Below the pieces are notes generated by a model. That model was not told where the DNA came from and made no database searches. It saw nothing but the letters and a program-made list of their open reading frames with translations. DNA of 31,072 nucleotides, taken from positions 1-31,072 of the IMG/VR virus record IMGVR_UViG_3300031658_000063; one strand, written 5' to 3'. The stretch comes from a virus. Below are positions 30,708-31,072 of the stretch, piece by piece. Numbering within the stretch: the first letter of the stretch is position 1; each line of letters begins with the position of its first letter. The position numbers and the translations under genes are program-made.

Positions 30708-31072
30708 GACATAGCACCCATCAATGCTATCCACGACACAGGGAATAGCTTTTCCATTTGAAAGTATATGTCCCAAGCTACCTCTTGTGTCTCTGCCTGT
30801 GTATCAGTGGCACACCTTAGCTTACACATATCAGCAAAGGCATCAAGGCTACCTGACCAGTACCACTCAGTCATGGTAGACTGTGGCAATACCATACGTG
30901 CTTGCTCAGGACATACACCCGCCTCAAGTAATGTTTCGTACTCATAGAGGGCAGACTTGTTAAACTCATGTGGCACTAAGTAAGGAACTTTAACTTCACC
31001 TGAACTACCTTGTTTTATATCATCAGCCCTACCACGCCATACATCAGGTGTGTAAAACTCAGGCTCATCATC
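30704..31072 (-). CDS. thyX: FAD-dependent thymidylate synthase ThyX, C-terminal part (cut by window edge)
   Basis: ThyX makes dTMP from dUMP with FAD and methylene-tetrahydrofolate. The frame is open to the last base of the window, so the N-terminus, including the RHRxxSxNExSxRY motif, lies beyond it. Visible are FYTPDVWRGRADDIKQGSSG, matching the segment after that motif, then EQARMVLPQSTMTEWYWSGS, the ThyX signature with the dUMP-contacting Arg, and LRCATDTQAETQEVAWDI. Only 122 residues are present of an expected 210-250. A GTG at 30976 is not the true start. It completes the deoxynucleotide set with RNR, MazG and glutaredoxin. Confidence 0.9.
   Translation of the reverse strand, partial: DDEPEFYTPDVWRGRADDIKQGSSGEVKVPYLVPHEFNKSALYEYETLLEAGVCPEQARMVLPQSTMTEWYWSGSLDAFADMCKLRCATDTQAETQEVAWDIYFQMEKLFPVSWIALMGAMS

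Noticed and set aside
30708-30776. Longer start for the 51-residue basic protein
   Set aside because: The extra 23 residues are antiphase ThyX coding sequence; the ATGA overlap at 30707 matches the junction style of neighbouring genes.
1-31072. Integrase, attachment site, CRISPR array, tRNA, insertion sequence
   Set aside because: None was seen: no recombinase or transposase motif, no regularly spaced repeats, and no non-coding stretch long enough to hold them.

Overview
The window is about 31 kb of the genome of a lytic, short-tailed (T7-like) tailed phage. It carries a terminase, a portal, a scaffold/capsid pair, tail-tube proteins A and B and large internal virion proteins, facing a T7-style replication set (primase-helicase, family A DNA polymerase, single-strand binding protein, exonuclease, endonuclease I). 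No integrase, excisionase, repressor, tRNA or phage RNA polymerase is visible. The mix of an adenosylcobalamin-dependent (class II) ribonucleotide reductase, ThyX, MazG, PhoH and glutaredoxin is typical of marine podoviruses. It most resembles the SIO1/cobavirus-like phages of Rhodobacteraceae. That host assignment is inference from gene content only; no database search was possible.

Left arm, plus strand, 1-20039. A partial gene comes first, then terminase large subunit, a sigma70-like promoter (1820-1848), portal, an 80-residue protein, scaffold and major capsid protein. A terminator followed at once by a consensus promoter (5654-5719) separates the capsid gene from the next block. That block holds a fibre/decoration-like protein, tail tubular proteins A and B with a small gene between them, a GNAT acetyltransferase, a gp14-like protein, and proteins of 1527 and 722 residues. 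The arm ends in a lysis-type cassette: a GH19 endolysin with a peptidoglycan-binding domain, a holin-like protein and a string of very small genes. Almost every gene in that string starts on the stop codon of the one before, and one encodes only 11 residues. A bidirectional hairpin terminator (20036-20085) closes the arm.

Right arm, minus strand, 31072-20090, read right to left. It starts with ThyX (cut by the window edge), then small early proteins (one DUF3310/gp1.7-like), a zinc-ribbon protein, primase-helicase, a small gene and DNA polymerase. A promoter at the polymerase stop codon drives SSB, RecB-like exonuclease, endonuclease I, a 59-residue protein, MazG, class II RNR, a small membrane protein, glutaredoxin, a PD-(D/E)XK-like protein and PhoH. 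The arm therefore breaks down and recycles DNA, makes deoxynucleotides (RNR, ThyX, MazG, probably with glutaredoxin as reductant) and copies the genome. The left arm packages it and lyses the cell.

The genome is very compact: intergenic space is mostly under 60 bp, no gene-free stretch exceeds 115 bp, and stop/start overlaps (ATGA, TAATG, TGATG, TAGTG) are the rule. The points most worth a second look are the overlapping micro-gene chain after the endolysin, substitutions at conserved active-site positions in the DNA polymerase, the sigma70-type promoters without any visible phage polymerase, the acetyltransferase inside the virion operon, and the incomplete iron-staple cysteine set of the exonuclease.
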